Source: an uncultured Oscillospiraceae bacterium
GTDB taxonomy: Bacteria; Bacillota; Clostridia; Oscillospirales; Oscillospiraceae
Reading direction: 5' to 3'
DNA length: 61,848 bases
NCBI GenBank assembly: GCA_910577915.1
Contig: CAJTOM010000004.1
Coordinates: 1-61,848, forward strand
Below are positions 41,979 through 52,000 of this stretch, piece after piece; position 1 is the first letter of the stretch; each line of letters begins with the position of its first letter. The notes under the pieces were generated by a model that made no database searches, was not told the DNA's origin, and saw only the letters and a list, made by a program, of their open reading frames with translations. The translations under genes were made by a program, and so were the position numbers.

Positions 41979-42623
41979 ATGAAGCTTTTGACAACCGGCT
42001 TTGCCCCCTTCGGCGGGGAGCGGATCAATCCGGCCTGGGAGGCGGTGCGCCGTCTGCCGGACCGCCTGGGGGAGGCGGAGCTGATCAAGGCGGAGATGCC
42101 CACCAGCTTTGCCGGCTGCGCCGCCGCTCTGGAGGAGGCCTGCCGCCTCTGGCGGCCCGACGGGGTGCTGTGCGTGGGCCAGGCCGGGGGCCGGGCCTGC
42201 GTGACGGTGGAGCGGGTGGCCATCAACCTGGCGGAGGCCTCCATCCCTGACAACGACGGGGCCAAGCCCGTGGACCAGCCTCTGGTCCCCGGCGGCCCGG
42301 CGGCCTACTTCGCCACCCTGCCTGTGAAGGCCATGGTCCGCCGGGTGCGGGAGGCGGGCATCCCCTGCCAGATCTCCTACACGGCGGGGACGTACGTGTG
42401 CAACTGCCTGATGTACCGGGCCCTCCACCTGGCGGCGGAGGTCTATCCGGGGATGCGGGCGGGCTTTATCCACGTGCCCTACGCCCTCCGGCAGGCGGCG
42501 GACAAGCCCGGCTCCACCCCCAGCATGTCCCTGGAGGCCATCACCGCCGCTCTGGCCGCCGCCATCGAGGCCGCGGCCCTGGGTCAAGAGGACCTGGGGA
42601 CCGGCATGGGGACCACCCACTGA
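41979..42623 (+). CDS. pcp: pyrrolidone-carboxylate peptidase (pyroglutamyl peptidase I)
   Basis: 214 aa, normal length. T-G-F-x-P-F-G-G at the N-terminus, catalytic Glu79 (T-V-E-R), Cys141 (A-G-T-Y-V-C-N) and His165 (F-I-H-V-P) complete the peptidase C15 signature. Removes N-terminal pyroglutamate. GGGAGGTGACC precedes ATG. Confidence 0.93.
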   Translation: MKLLTTGFAPFGGERINPAWEAVRRLPDRLGEAELIKAEMPTSFAGCAAALEEACRLWRPDGVLCVGQAGGRACVTVERVAINLAEASIPDNDGAKPVDQPLVPGGPAAYFATLPVKAMVRRVREAGIPCQISYTAGTYVCNCLMYRALHLAAEVYPGMRAGFIHVPYALRQAADKPGSTPSMSLEAITAALAAAIEAAALGQEDLGTGMGTTH

Positions 42624-42705
42624 GGCGGCCCCGGCTTCGCGGTGCGGGTGCGCCGCACGGAGCGGACGCGCTGCGCAGCGCCTGAAAAGGAAGGAGAACA
42701 CCCCC

Positions 42706-43680
42706 ATGGACATTGCCCACCTCCATATCGCCTCCCGGCTGGCCCTGGCCCCCATGGCCGGCGTCACCGACGCCGCCTGCCGCCAGATCTGCTCCGAGCT
42801 GGGGGCGGGCCTGACCTGCACCGAGCTGGTCAGCGCCAAGGCCCTGTGCTACCAGGACAAGAAGAGCCGGCAGCTGCTGCGGCCCTTCCCCGGCGAGGGG
42901 CCCTTCGCCGCCCAGATCTTCGGCAGCGACATCGTCTGCATGGCGGAGGCCGCCCAGATCGCCGCAGAGGCCAGCGGGGCGGACCTTCTGGACATCAACA
43001 TGGGCTGCCCTGTGGGGAAGGTGGTCTCCAGCGGCGACGGCGCGGCCCTCATGCGGGACCCGGAGAAGGCCGCCCGTCTGGCGGAGGCGGTGGTGAAGGC
43101 CAGCCCCGTTCCCGTGACGGTGAAGATGCGCCGGGGCTGGGACAAGGGCAGCGTCAACGCGGTGGAGCTGGCGGTGATGCTGGAGCAGGCGGGGGTGTCC
43201 GCCGTGGCCGTCCACGGCCGGACCCGTGTGCAGATGTACGGCGGCAGCGCCGACTGGACCACCATCCGGGAGGTGAAGGAGGCGGTGTCCATTCCGGTCA
43301 TCGCCAACGGCGATGTCTTCTCCCCCCAGGACGCGGTGCGCATTCTCCAGTACACCGGGGCGGACATGGCCATGATCGGCCGGGGGTGCTTCGGCAACCC
43401 CTGGATCTTCCAGCAGGCGGCGGCGGCCCTGGCGGGGGAACCCGTCCAGGACCGGCCCCCCCTGGACCAGCGGTGCGACACCGCCGTGCGCCAGATCGAG
43501 CTGGCGGCCCAGTACGGCTGCGAGAAGACGGCCGTGCTCAGCGCCCGGCGGCACTACGCCTGGTATCTCAAGGGGGTGCCCCACGCCTCCTATTACAAGG
43601 AGCAGATCGTCCATATGGAGACCCTGGAGGACGTATACAGGGTGACGAGAGGAATCAAGAGGGACCTGCATGATGACTGA
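42706..43680 (+). CDS. dusB: tRNA-dihydrouridine synthase (DusB type)
   Basis: 324 aa. FMN-dependent TIM barrel: L-A-P-M-A-G-V-T-D (14-22), catalytic Cys101 in N-M-G-C-P-V-G-K-V, V-K-M-R-x-G-W-D and I-G-R-G-C-F-G-N-P-W. Reduces uridines in tRNA D loops. AAGGAAGGAG precedes ATG. Its end overlaps the sigma factor start by a few bases, an operon with unrelated function often seen in Clostridia. Confidence 0.93.
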   Translation: MDIAHLHIASRLALAPMAGVTDAACRQICSELGAGLTCTELVSAKALCYQDKKSRQLLRPFPGEGPFAAQIFGSDIVCMAEAAQIAAEASGADLLDINMGCPVGKVVSSGDGAALMRDPEKAARLAEAVVKASPVPVTVKMRRGWDKGSVNAVELAVMLEQAGVSAVAVHGRTRVQMYGGSADWTTIREVKEAVSIPVIANGDVFSPQDAVRILQYTGADMAMIGRGCFGNPWIFQQAAAALAGEPVQDRPPLDQRCDTAVRQIELAAQYGCEKTAVLSARRHYAWYLKGVPHASYYKEQIVHMETLEDVYRVTRGIKRDLHDD

Positions 43681-44269
43681 GGAGCTGGTCCGCGCGGCGG
43701 CGGCAGGCGACCAGGACGCCTTCGCCCAGCTGGTGCGGCTGTACGAAAACAAGGTATATTCCCTGGCCCTGCGGATGTGTGGGGAGGACGCCGCCGACGT
43801 GGCCCAGGAGGCGTTCCTCGCCGCCTGGCGGGGCCTGCCCTCCTTCCGGGGGGAGGCGGGCTTTGCCACCTGGCTCTACCGCCTGACCGCCAACGCCGCC
43901 ATCGACCACCTGCGCCGCACCCGCCGCCAGCGGGGGGCTCTGAGCCTGGAGGACGGTCCCCTGGGGCTGGACGCCGCCGACAGCGGCCCCGGCCCTCAGG
44001 AGGCCGCCGAGGGGGCGGAGCTGCGCCGGGCAGTGGCGGCGGGGCTGGCCCGCCTGTCCGACGACCACCGGCAGGTGCTGGTTCTGCGGGAGCTCCAGGA
44101 GCTGAGCTATGAGGAGATCGCCCGCATGCTGGACATTGACCTGGGGACGGTGAAGTCCCGCATCTCCCGGGCCCGGAGCGCCCTGCGCAGGATTTTGCTG
44201 GAGAGTGGGAACTTATCCGGATACCTGCCGTCTAACACAGCAGAGACACGAAAGGGGGAACGGCCATGA
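43670..44269 (+). CDS. ECF-type RNA polymerase sigma factor
   Basis: 199 aa. Region 2 (A-F-x-x-L-V-R-L-Y-E-N-K-V-Y and D-x-A-Q-E-A-F-L-A-A-W-R) and region 4 (L-S-Y-E-E-I-A-R-M-L-D-I-D-L-G-T-V-K-S-R-I-S-R-A-R) are clear; region 3 is absent, as in SigW/SigV-like ECF factors. Two tandem ATGs (43670, 43673). The next gene, overlapping by ATGA, is its anti-sigma factor. It probably responds to envelope stress. Confidence 0.9.
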   Translation: MMTEELVRAAAAGDQDAFAQLVRLYENKVYSLALRMCGEDAADVAQEAFLAAWRGLPSFRGEAGFATWLYRLTANAAIDHLRRTRRQRGALSLEDGPLGLDAADSGPGPQEAAEGAELRRAVAAGLARLSDDHRQVLVLRELQELSYEEIARMLDIDLGTVKSRISRARSALRRILLESGNLSGYLPSNTAETRKGERP

Positions 44270-45174
44270 GCAGCTGCGCCGCATACGAGGCCCTTGTCAG
44301 CGCCTATCTGGACGGCGCGCTCTCCCCGGAGGAGCGGACCGCCCTGGCGGAGCATATGGAGTCCTGCCGCGCCTGCCGGCAGTATTTTGACGACCAGATA
44401 GCCCTCCACGAGGCCCTGCTGTCCCTGGAGGATGTCCAGGCCCCGGCGGATCTGGCGGAGCGGGTGATGGCCCAGGTCCGCCGGAGCGCGCCGGCGAAGA
44501 GGAACCCCCTGTCCTTCCCCCGCTGGGGGCGGTGGGCGGCCCTGGCGGCCTGCTGCGCCGTGGCGGCGCTGGGGCTGTGGCGCGTCCAGAGCGCCGGCGG
44601 CGCGAACCAGGCCGCCCCCAAGCTCCAGCCCCCGGCGGCGGTAAGCCAGGACAAGGCGGAGGCAGAGCGGCACGACGAAGGCGGCGTTCCCCAGGCGGAG
44701 GCGGCGCTGACGGTCCCGGAGGCGGCCAGCGCCGCCCAGGAGCCCCAGGAGGCCCTTCTGGCCGACGAGGCGGAGCGGGGCGGCGGTCCGCTCAGGGCCG
44801 CTTCCGCGGAGAGCCTCACCCTGGAGGAGGCCAGCGAGGGCTTTGGCCGCCCCCTGGCGGCGTGCGGGGACAGCCGGTTTTTGTACTGCACCCTGGAGGC
44901 CGGGGAGGACGGCCGGTATACCCGCGCGGTCTACGTCTTCACCTTCGGCGAGATCGCCGTCATCGACCAGGACCTCGCCCCCCTGCCGGACGCGGGGGAG
45001 TGGGAGGACGCGAGCTGGGAGGGCCGGGACCTCCGCACCAGGGATGCGCCGGCGGGGACCGACCTGCTCTACCAGCCCTCCGGAGGGGAGGGGCTGGCCT
45101 ATCTGGCCTCCTACGACGACAGCCTGGCGTACAGCGACGCGGCGGCGCTGCTGCTGTCGCTGGAGATTGGGTAG
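44266..45174 (+). CDS. zinc-finger anti-sigma factor
   Basis: 302 aa. N-terminal ZAS domain with H30-x3-C34-x2-C37 (H-M-E-S-C-R-A-C), one transmembrane helix near residues 90-107, and an extracytoplasmic part with an acidic Ala/Glu-rich linker and a beta-rich domain. Holds the upstream ECF sigma factor inactive until a signal. Overlapping start (ATGA) supports the pairing. Confidence 0.88.
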   Translation: MSSCAAYEALVSAYLDGALSPEERTALAEHMESCRACRQYFDDQIALHEALLSLEDVQAPADLAERVMAQVRRSAPAKRNPLSFPRWGRWAALAACCAVAALGLWRVQSAGGANQAAPKLQPPAAVSQDKAEAERHDEGGVPQAEAALTVPEAASAAQEPQEALLADEAERGGGPLRAASAESLTLEEASEGFGRPLAACGDSRFLYCTLEAGEDGRYTRAVYVFTFGEIAVIDQDLAPLPDAGEWEDASWEGRDLRTRDAPAGTDLLYQPSGGEGLAYLASYDDSLAYSDAAALLLSLEIG

Positions 45175-45219
45175 AGGCATCCCCGCCAATCAGACTGCCG
45201 CTCCCTCCGGGAAAGAGAT

Positions 45220-45247
45220 AGGGCCGGACGCTGACGCGTCCGGCCCT
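45220..45247 (+). terminator. terminator of the dusB-sigma operon
   Basis: AGGGCCGGACGC-TGAC-inverse, 12-bp stem; short T tract only. Confidence 0.75.
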
Positions 45248-45264
45248 TGGATTATGCGATTTGT

Positions 45265-45348
45265 TTACTGCTTCGGATCAAGCTGCTCGCCGAAGAGCAC
45301 CTTGATAACCTCGCCGCAAATAAGGCCGGCGGATTTAGCCCAGGGTTG
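45265..45348 (-). pseudogene. 3' fragment of an unknown gene
   Basis: 27 codons ending K-V-L-F-G-E-Q-L-D-P-K-Q then TAA, preceded by an in-frame stop. The residues look like a real protein C-terminus, but no start or upstream part remains. Together with the fragment near 46328 and the low GC here, it suggests a degraded accessory segment. Confidence 0.35.
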
Positions 45349-45454
45349 TCAAATCCTGTTCCCCTCGCGTACTGCAAAGAGGTATGCTTATAATTAAGCC
45401 GATAAGCCAAGAGAACATTTGTCAAGGGGGATTTCACCCAAAAGATGAAATCCC

Positions 45455-45823
45455 CTATAAATCGGAATTTACAGCGGCAATCATAAACTGGTATCCACTG
45501 ATTTTGACCTCAAATGCCGTATCGCCCCACGGCTGAACCATCAGCGCAGTTGGTTTCAGCACCAAATGGTTCTCATATATCTGCTTGAGCTGTCCACCAG
45601 GTACGGTCATGTAGATTTCAACTCCACATCCAATATGTGAAAGCTGATTGTCAGGAACATATCCCTCCGTGATACCAAGCAGGACAGAGTTGCCGCAAAG
45701 TGATACCCCCACCAAAGGGTCACCACTCTCCCAAGGCTGCGAAAAATCAATATTCCACCCAACAGCAGCAAATTCCTTTGCTGCCTTATAGGGGTCTATA
45801 CAAGCAAGAACTGGCCGAATCAT
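45455..45823 (-). CDS. VOC superfamily (glyoxalase/bleomycin-resistance-like) protein
   Basis: 122 aa, typical single-module length. Beta-alpha-beta-beta-beta pattern: A-A-K-E-F-A-A-V-G-W-N-I-D-F-S early, G-C-G-V-E-I-Y-M-T-V in the middle, and P-W-G-D-T-A-F-E-V late, as in glyoxalase-fold resistance or dioxygenase proteins. Substrate unknown. GC is clearly lower than in flanking genes, suggesting horizontal transfer. GCAGGGAG precedes the ATG. Confidence 0.75.
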   Translation of the reverse strand: MIRPVLACIDPYKAAKEFAAVGWNIDFSQPWESGDPLVGVSLCGNSVLLGITEGYVPDNQLSHIGCGVEIYMTVPGGQLKQIYENHLVLKPTALMVQPWGDTAFEVKISGYQFMIAAVNSDL

Positions 45824-45939
45824 TTTTACTCCCTGCCTTTACGCATACATGTAAAATTTGATTTGTCGATTTGTCATGAGCCAAGCATACCACCAATACT
45901 GGAAACTTTCAACCCTCATTTATAGGCACTGATAGTAGT

Positions 45940-46165
45940 GGCAAGCAATGCACAGGTATATACCCTGTGCCGCTTGTTGGTGGCCGAAGGCCCCCAAGCC
46001 CCCGGTGATCGGCGCAGTTGCATCCGATGCACAAGCAACCGTTGGCGTCTGCTGGTATACCAGCAGGGAAGGCCCCCCGGCGGAGCCACCCCGGAGGGCG
46101 CACGACTGCCAGAGGCAGTACCACCGCCCGCTTGCGGGCGGTGAGTAAGTGCGCTCTTCGCAGAG
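45940..46165. other. densely structured element, strand unresolved
   Basis: About 225 bp nearly filled with inverted repeats: CAAGC..GCACAGG-TATATAC-CCTGTGC..GCTTG (about 45942-45976), GGCC-GAA-GGCC, TGCAT-CCG-ATGCA type near 46020-46033, CTGCTGGTATACCAGCAG (near 46048-46066), and a three-way arrangement GCGCAC..(CTGCC-GGCAG)(CACCGCCCGC-GCGGGCGGTG)..GTGCGC (about 46097-46153). No coherent protein. Might be a structured noncoding RNA or part of a mobile element. Confidence 0.4.
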
Positions 46166-46327
46166 GGCCGACAAAGAGAACGGAGCGCCCAGGTCATCCC
46201 CAGACGCTCCCCTCCTGCTGATCGATCACCGCCTTTCCGGCCTGTGTCATTTTGCCACAAATGAACCGTCAGCCAATGTGTATTTGGATGGTGAAACCAC
46301 CCTTTACACAATACATCTCAATATTCG

Positions 46328-46480
46328 TCAACAAGAAACATGTTCTCTGTGATACTGAATAAGCTCCTCTTTGGTAAAAGAGGGCAGATACCCATATTCA
46401 GCTGCCATCAACTTCAGCATGGCGGCCGCCTTTACCTGGGTATTGATGCTCTTTGCGGGATTAAATTCAATATCAGTAAA
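46328..46480 (-). pseudogene. possible truncated gene fragment
   Basis: Minus-strand codons give T-D-I-E-F-N-P-A-K-S-I-N-T-Q-V-K then M-A-A-E-Y-G-Y-L-P-S-F, ending in stop. The composition looks protein-like, but there is no usable ribosome site and no recognisable family. Likely a remnant. Confidence 0.3.
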
Positions 46481-46496
46481 ACAGCGGTAATAAAGT

Positions 46497-46542
46497 AAAA
46501 ACCGGCGGCGGGGTAGGCACTGACTATCCCGCCGCCGGTTTT
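46497..46542 (-). terminator. terminator of the M60-SLH-nuclease operon
   Basis: AAAACCGGCGGCGGG (46497-46511) with inverse 46528-46542; minus-strand side ends with a T run. Located about 60 bp past the nuclease stop. Confidence 0.88.
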
Positions 46543-46599
46543 CATCCTTCCGCGCCCTGCTCCCCGGATACACGCCCTTTCGGATTTGCTCCCCGTTTC

Positions 46600-47484
46600 T
46601 CAGGGCTTACAGGCGCCGCAGGGGGCGTATCCCTGGTCCAGCAGGTCCTGGCGGGAACCGGCAAACTCCTGCCGGTTGGCCTCGCTGATAGAGGCCGCGC
46701 CGGAGCAGTCGGGGGTGTGGAACTTCTTGGAGCTGGTGTTGAGCACATAGATGGTCTCCCCTCCGGCGGAGGCCGCCGTCTCATCCTCCAGGCGGCTCTC
46801 TCCGGTGGCGTAGTCGATGACCACCCCCGGCTGGATGTTGTAGACGTACACGTTGAAGCAGACCCCCTCGCCGCCGTCCTCCACGCTCAGGGCCTCCATC
46901 TGCACCCCGTCCGCCACCAGGTTTTCCCCGTCATAGAGGGGCGTTACCTGGTAGAGCACATGGTTTTCCGTCTCCTTGACGTAGTCTGCCACCAGATTTT
47001 CGAAGGGCAGCATGCCGTCCACGTTCATATACCGGGTGCCGGTGATGAGGTTCTGCTTGTTGGCGTTCTCCCCGGTGAGCTGGAAGCCGATGAGGTGGCA
47101 GCGGTTGTAGAGGTATTTACCGTCCACGCAGTCGTATTTCACCGTCTGCCAGCCGCTGGGCTTCACCGAGCCGATGGAGCCCCGCTCCTCGGTGGGCATT
47201 AGATCCACCCCCACGCAGGACCGGGCGAAGCCGCAGCGGCCCAGCTCGTCCAGCGGGCTGTAGTACTCATAGGAGTCCGTGGTCAGCTCGTCCTCCGTGA
47301 AGCCGGGCACATTGTCGTCAATGGGCACATAGGCCTGTCCGAAGTAGGGGGGGATCTGGTCCAGGCTGACGGTTCCGGGGGCGCACAGGTCATCCCGGCC
47401 GCCGTGGGGCCTGCAGCCCGCCAGCGCCAGAAGGCACCACGCCGCCAGGGCCAAGGCTGTCAGCCGCTGTTTCCACATTCTCAT
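46600..47484 (-). CDS. DNA/RNA non-specific endonuclease-type lipoprotein
   Basis: 294 aa. Lipobox L-A-L-A-G-C (Cys24) predicts a lipoprotein. Central domain with Y-N-R-C-H-L-I-G-F-Q-L and the later N-L-I-T-G-T-R-Y-M-N resembles the EndA/NUC1 family; the usual D-R-G-H is N-R-C-H, keeping the catalytic His. C-terminal 50 residues carry H-T-P-D-C-S and C-G-A-C, a likely metal-binding module. It may degrade extracellular DNA. Overlaps the upstream gene (ATGA), last of a four-gene operon. Confidence 0.8.
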   Translation of the reverse strand: MRMWKQRLTALALAAWCLLALAGCRPHGGRDDLCAPGTVSLDQIPPYFGQAYVPIDDNVPGFTEDELTTDSYEYYSPLDELGRCGFARSCVGVDLMPTEERGSIGSVKPSGWQTVKYDCVDGKYLYNRCHLIGFQLTGENANKQNLITGTRYMNVDGMLPFENLVADYVKETENHVLYQVTPLYDGENLVADGVQMEALSVEDGGEGVCFNVYVYNIQPGVVIDYATGESRLEDETAASAGGETIYVLNTSSKKFHTPDCSGAASISEANRQEFAGSRQDLLDQGYAPCGACKP

Positions 47485-47885
47485 CTTCTGTAAACCTCTT
47501 TGGTAATCTTCTCGTGGCTGGATCCGGCGAATTCCTCGCTCCTCACCAGAGTCCATCCCTCCAGGGGGAGGGTGAAGCGGAGGTCCGCCGGGTACCGCCG
47601 GTTCCAGCGGTAGAGGACAATCTCCTCCACACGCGCCGCCCAGGGGGCGGGGTCCGCCGTCTCCGCGAAACACAGCTCCCCGGGGCCCGCCCGGTCCAGG
47701 GGGTCCTCCGCTGTGCACAGGGTCTCCGGGGGATCGGGGAACTGGGCGCGGGTGTAGGGGCTCATCCACACCGCCCGCCCGGCCGCCTCCCGGAGGAGGT
47801 CGGCCCGGAGCAGGCGGTCCTGGCTCTGCCGGCGGCGGTTGAAGCCCATCCCGTTCCCGTCGTCCAGGCACACCACGAGAATCAT
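47481..47885 (-). CDS. unknown conserved-type protein, 134 aa
   Basis: Starts M-I-L-V-V-C-L-D-D-G-N-G-M-G-F-N-R-R-R-Q-S: a DHFR-like first strand and loop, but no folate-site residues follow, so I do not call it a reductase. Cytosolic. Overlaps SLH and nuclease genes by ATGA at both ends, and has no independent ribosome site, so it is translationally coupled. Function unknown. Confidence 0.6.
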   Translation of the reverse strand: MILVVCLDDGNGMGFNRRRQSQDRLLRADLLREAAGRAVWMSPYTRAQFPDPPETLCTAEDPLDRAGPGELCFAETADPAPWAARVEEIVLYRWNRRYPADLRFTLPLEGWTLVRSEEFAGSSHEKITKEVYRR

Positions 47886-49012
47886 GGCAGCGCCAGCACG
47901 TTCCGGCACATCCGGGTGAGAATCACCGCCGTCTGGGCGCGGGTGGCCTGGCCGGTGGGGTCCAGGCGGCCGTCCACGCCGGCGATGAGCCCCGCCTCCA
48001 CCGCCCAGGCCATGGCCTGGGCGGCGTAGGGGGCCACGCGGTCCGCGTCGGGGAAGATCCCCAGATCCGCCCCGCCGGACACGTCCACCCCCTTATATTC
48101 GGCGTAGCGCCAGAGAATGGCGGCCAGCTGCTGCCGGGTGATGGGGGCCTCCGGGTTGAAGATGGTGGGGGTAGCCCCGGTGACCACGCCGCAGGAGGCG
48201 GCCCAGGCCACGGGGACGGCGTAGTACTGTCCGGCGGACACGTCGGTGAAGGGGGCCGCCGGCGCGGCGGGCGCGCCCTCCATCCGGTGGAGGATGGTGA
48301 CGACCATGGCGCGGGTGGTGGTGCCGCCGGGGGTGAAGGCGCTGGGCGCGGTGCCCCCCATCATGCCCCGGCTGTAGACGTAGCGGACCTCCTCATAGAA
48401 CCAGTCCCCCGGCCCCACGTCGGCAAAGGGCAGAACGACGGTCTCATCGGTCCCGTCAATCTCGTCAGGCGCCTCAGGCAGGGGCTCGTCCTTCCCGCCG
48501 CCGGGACGGCTGCCGGGGCGGTCACTGCCGCCGCCGTCGTCCTCATCGGCCTCCTCTATGGACACGCTGCCGGACATCCGGCCCTCCAGGGGCTGCAAGT
48601 CCCGGCCCAGCAGGACCACGCTGGCGGCCTCCGGCAGGGGCTCCCCCCGCCCGGTGCCCAGATCCAGCTCCCCCAGGGGCAGCCGCTCCCCCCGGTTGAG
48701 GGGGGCGGTGTCGGTGAGGTAGAGGGTCACCTCGGTGCGGCCCGAACGGACCTCCGCCACGCAGTCGGGGCTGTAGACGTCCCTGCCGCTGGGGGTGAAG
48801 GTGCAGTCGGGATACGCCCCGTCCAGGGTCAGCTCCACCTGTGCGCCGTAGACCCCGGTGCCGTCCAGGTCCTCCAGCACCAGCCAGAGCACGCCCTCCC
48901 CGTCCCCGTCGCAGATGAGGGCGGGGCGGCGGGCGGCGGCCAGGGCGGGGGCGCACAGGCTCGCCGCCAGCAGCAGGGCGGACGCAAGGGACAAAATGGA
49001 TTTCGCTTTCAT
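47882..49012 (-). CDS. S-layer homology (SLH) domain protein
   Basis: 376 aa. Signal peptide (1-25), a beta-rich N-terminal domain (about 30-150), an acidic Gly/Asp-rich linker (about 155-195), then three SLH modules (about 198-376): F-A-D-V-G-P-G-D-W-F-Y, F-T-D-V-S-A-G-Q-Y-Y and F-P-D-A-D-R-V-A-P-Y-A. SLH triplets bind pyruvylated wall polysaccharide. ATG lies two bases after the M60 gene; GAGGGAGC precedes. Operon partner of the M60 peptidase. Confidence 0.92.
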   Translation of the reverse strand: MKAKSILSLASALLLAASLCAPALAAARRPALICDGDGEGVLWLVLEDLDGTGVYGAQVELTLDGAYPDCTFTPSGRDVYSPDCVAEVRSGRTEVTLYLTDTAPLNRGERLPLGELDLGTGRGEPLPEAASVVLLGRDLQPLEGRMSGSVSIEEADEDDGGGSDRPGSRPGGGKDEPLPEAPDEIDGTDETVVLPFADVGPGDWFYEEVRYVYSRGMMGGTAPSAFTPGGTTTRAMVVTILHRMEGAPAAPAAPFTDVSAGQYYAVPVAWAASCGVVTGATPTIFNPEAPITRQQLAAILWRYAEYKGVDVSGGADLGIFPDADRVAPYAAQAMAWAVEAGLIAGVDGRLDPTGQATRAQTAVILTRMCRNVLALP

Positions 49013-49014
49013 AG

Positions 49015-52000
49015 TCAGTTGCTCCCTCTCAGGATGATCTCCGGCAGCTCGTTGCCTCCGGGGCTGTTCAGCCACAGGGTCTCCGCCGTGACGCGGCCCG
49101 TTTCGGTGCTGTTGGGTTTGTCGGTGCGGTAGAACTCCAGCTTCATCCGGCTGGGCAGCAGGTTGACGCCGGTGCAGTCAGAGCCCTTATCGATGCCCTG
49201 GAGCGCCGCCTCCTGCTGGACGCTGGGGACGAAGACGAACAGGCCGTCGCTGATGTCGCTGACCTCCTTGTCCTCGGGCACCTCGGCGAAGAGGTAGATC
49301 TCGCCGGGCATGACCCGCTCCTCCGTCTTGCCCTCCGCGCCGTCGTAACCGGTGACGGTGAACTCGCCCTTCACCCGCACGCCACCGTAGACCGGGTCTC
49401 CCCGGTAGGTGCCGATCACCACCAGCGTACCCTTGGGAATCCCGCCGTAGGCCTCGCCCAGTACGCCAATGGCCGCCGTCCCATTCTCGTCCTCATAGAA
49501 GGCGATGTCGTCGCCGGCGTAGCTGATGAGCTCCACCTCGGCCCCCCTCGGCACGCCGGAGACGGTGACGGTCTTGGCGTCGTAGGTCCAGATGCGGGTA
49601 TCGGCGCTGGTTGTGCCGGGCTTGTTGAAGTAGGTGAGGTAGGCGCTCTGATCGTCCACCGCCAGATTATCCTTCGAGAAATCCCCGGAGCGGGCGGTAA
49701 CCGTCTTGTTCGCGCCGTCGGTGACGGTGACGGTGAACGCGCCGGAGGCGGGGGCCGGGGTGATCTTCACGCCGGAGACGGAGGTCTCCTGGCCGAGGGT
49801 AAAGACAATGTCCTCCTCCTCGTTGGTCCCCAGCGTGTAGGCCGTCTCGGGAACGGTCATGTCGTAGGCCACCCGGACCTCCCCGGCATCAGCCTCACCG
49901 ATCCTGTTGCCCAGTATGTCGTAGGCCACGACGGTATACTGGTAGGTCCGGTGGTTGCCGGAGCCGATAACGTCGGTGTAGGCGGTATCGGAGGTAAAGG
50001 CGATGGATTTGCCGTTTCGTTGGATCTCATAGCCCTGCACCTTGCCGGTAATGCTGGGCGTGATGGTCACCTTGATCTTGTTTTTGGTGACGCCGGCGTC
50101 GTTTTTCACCAGCGCGGCGGAGGCGGTGAGCGTACCTTCAGCAGCGCCGGTACCGTCGAGCCTCTCCCGGCGGCTCTGGTCGCTGAGGTACCAGATCGCC
50201 CGTGTCTCCTCTTCATAGCCCTTCAGGGTCTTTACCGTCTCAGCACTGAGGCTCATGCCCCAGCGTATGAAGAACTCGGTCAGGTTCTTTCTGGCAGTCT
50301 CGGCGGCGATGAGGGCCACCCTGTCATCGTAAGGAGCGTCCTTGTACTTCCCGGATTTCCAGAGCTTGAAAAAGCGGTTGTAGAAATCCATGGGGTTACC
50401 GTCGTCATAGGCCAGGTGGAGCTGCCAGTACATCCCCAGCTGGACAAACACGTTGTTGGACGCGCCGGGGAGTCCCTGGGCCGTCTTGGTAAAGATGGCG
50501 GGATACTTCTTGCTGTTTTCCAGCCGGGAGGGGAGGGTGTTTTGCTTCCCGTTGTAGGTCTGGACCATGAGGGCGTAGAGATTGTTGGTGATCTCCGCCT
50601 TGCCCAGCTTATCCATGTTGTGGCCGATCTCGTGGGCGATGCCCCAGCCGAAGAGGTCGTTGACTTTTGCATCCGTCCCCAGCTTCGCAATAGGCTTGCC
50701 GCCTACCATGCCCTGGCAGGAGCTGTAGCCGATGCCCACGTGGCTGCCGGCGGCGTACATGAACGCGCCGGTGAACATGGTCATGCAGCGGATGTTCTGG
50801 CGGGACTGCATGTCGTTCTCCCCATAGGTCTTATCAATCCCCTGGGTGGTCTTGCAGATGTGCAGCAGGTCCTCCCAGGCCAGCACGGAGTTGGTCAGCT
50901 GGGCAATCTTTGCGCCCCTGTTCCCGGTGCCCAGACCGTTGAGCGCCGCAAGGGCGGGCAGGGAGAGGAGCACCGTCGGGGCGGCGATCTCGGTGACGTT
51001 GCGGTACTCGCTGGTCTTGTTGGCGTCGCTGACCTTGATGGCGGACACGTAGGCCTCCAGCTCACCCACATAGGCCCCGATGGCCTCGCTGCGCTCTGTC
51101 TCATTCATACGGTACCAGCCGGACACATCCAGCACCGGAATATCCGTGGCCTGACGGACGTGGAGGGAGATTCCCTCCGGATTAGCCCCGCTGTAGGTGA
51201 AGTAGAGGCTGCCGCCGTGACCGACGTCCTTCCGGCCGGTGATCTCGGGCAGCACCAGCACGTTGCGGCCGTTAACCAGCGTCCCCATGGAGGCCTTCCA
51301 GGCGGAGACCTCGCCGTTGAACTGGGTGGCATAGACCGCCAGGCTCCCTCCCTCGGGGATGCCCTGGGCATAGACGGTGATCTCCTGGCCCGCTCCGGCG
51401 GCCACGCCCAGGGGCTGCAAATCGCTGCCGCCCTGGCTGTACTTCGTGCTGTCAGCGCCGGAGGAGCGGGACTCCACCCCCCGGAGGATCACACTGCCGG
51501 CGGGATCGCCGCCGGAGCTCTCCAGCAGGGCCTCGGCCAGCTTCAGCTCGTCGGCCAGGGTGCCGCGGTAGAGGTAATACTTGCCCTCCTCGCTCTCCAG
51601 GCGCTGGCGGTACCCCGCAATCTGCTCCTTCGTGACGCCCTCTTGCAACGCATCGTGGAGCTCATTTTTGAAGAGCCCGGCGATGTCGTCCGGCAGGTTC
51701 TTCTCCGGGTCGTATTCCAGGAACAGCAGCTCGGCGCAGCTGATCTGCGTATAGGCCCGCTGCTCGGCGGCGATGCTGATCTGGATTACGTTCTCCAGAT
51801 TCCCCAGGGGCATGATGGCAAAGCCGTCGTTGGCCACGCCGTTCGCATTGTTGTAGTTGGGCACGTTGGGCCACTCGTCTTCCTGGGCGTTGTTGCTGTC
51901 GGAGATGCCGGAGGAGGGGGCGGGCACCATCTGACGGCCGGGCTTGCTCAGGTCGTCCCCCTCATACCAGACCCGGAAGCTGTAGGCCCGCAGATTGGTG

